From Nitrospirota bacterium (GTDB taxonomy: Bacteria > Nitrospirota > JACRHJ01): a stretch of 5,974 bases of DNA. Shown here piece after piece: positions 5,672-5,974 of this stretch; the stretch's first letter is position 1, and each line of letters opens with the position of its first letter. The notes below the pieces were generated by a model, which saw only the letters and a program-made list of their open reading frames with translations, searched no databases and was not told where the DNA came from. The stretch is taken from positions 1 to 5,974 of the forward strand of contig JAKAHE010000128.1 in assembly GCA_021815285.1 (NCBI GenBank). Direction: 5' to 3'. The translations under genes and the position numbers were made by a program.

Positions 5672-5974
5672 TCAAGCCCCCATCTCATGGAGGATGGCGG
5701 AAGCAGCGCCGCCCAGAGGGACTATCCTGTCCACGCCGCCCATGGAAACCGCGACCTTTGGCATTCCGTAGACTATGCACGATTCCTCGTCCTGGGCGAT
5801 GGTCCTGCCGCCTGCGTCATGGATTGCCTTTATTCCCATGGCTCCGTCGGCGCCCATGCCGGTCAGTATGACTCCTATCGCCCTGCCGCCCATTACCTTT
5901 GCCGCAGATTCCATCAGGACGTCAACGGAGGGACGATGAATACTGCCTTCCGGTAATTTTGAAAGGCGCACGCA
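5672..5974 (-). CDS. cheB: CheB-type protein-glutamate methylesterase, C-terminal part (cut by window edge)
   Basis: CheB removes methyl groups from, and deamidates, chemoreceptor glutamates or glutamines to adapt chemotaxis signalling. The frame runs open to the right edge, reading CVRLSKLPEGSI, so the N-terminal half (response-regulator domain, if present, and the catalytic Ser and His) lies outside. The roughly 100 visible residues carry the family's end signature: HRPSVDVLMESAA, ILTGMGADGAMG containing the catalytic Asp, AQDEESCIVYGMPKVA, and the closing VDRIVPL. The GTG at 5971 is internal, not a start. Whether this is a classical CheB or a methylesterase domain of a larger fusion cannot be told here. 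Its TGA stop is 68 bases upstream of galT on the same strand, so read-through into galT is possible. Confidence 0.93.
   Translation of the reverse strand, partial: CVRLSKLPEGSIHRPSVDVLMESAAKVMGGRAIGVILTGMGADGAMGIKAIHDAGGRTIAQDEESCIVYGMPKVAVSMGGVDRIVPLGGAASAILHEMGA

Noticed and set aside
5969..5971. GTG near the right edge as a start for a short cheB-like gene
   Set aside because: The frame is open to the edge and the visible part is only the C-terminal third of a methylesterase domain, so the gene continues beyond the window.

Overview
The window reads as ordinary bacterial chromosome, GC-rich (about 57-60% by eye), with tightly packed genes and Shine-Dalgarno sites. Encoded heme synthesis, a CheB-type chemotaxis enzyme and a GalT suggest a Gram-negative, motile bacterium, perhaps of the deltaproteobacterial or Nitrospirota kind. 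No marker here fixes the lineage, so that placement is a guess.

Left part (1-2002, + strand): the end of hemE (uroporphyrinogen decarboxylase, cut by the window edge) overlaps hemH (ferrochelatase) by an ATGA junction. The two form a translationally coupled heme operon.

Middle (2003-2817): a scar region. Directly after hemH lies an unlabelled C-terminal remnant of a phage-type tyrosine recombinase. Next come a long hairpin and an intact tRNA-Ala(GGC) gene on the - strand with its own promoter and probable terminator. A 25-bp imperfect direct repeat brackets the remnant and the tRNA. This looks like the leftover of an element once integrated at the tRNA. About 460 bp without a convincing gene follow, ending in a possible promoter for the next operon.

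Centre right (2818-4411, + strand): a compact three-gene operon. It holds crcB (fluoride channel), a DUF190 protein (PII-like fold family) and a divergent UppP/BacA-type undecaprenyl-diphosphatase, with gaps of only 10-12 bases. Fluoride export coupled to a DUF190 protein is a known pairing. The lipid phosphatase as third member is the less expected part and is the best functional lead here.

Right part (4432-5974, - strand): converging on uppP are the C-terminal end of cheB (cut by the right edge), galT and, 32 bases after galT, a 47-residue single-pass membrane protein with a good ribosome binding site. I found no wholly new system. The notable items are the recombinase scar at the tRNA, the crcB-DUF190-uppP operon and the small membrane protein.
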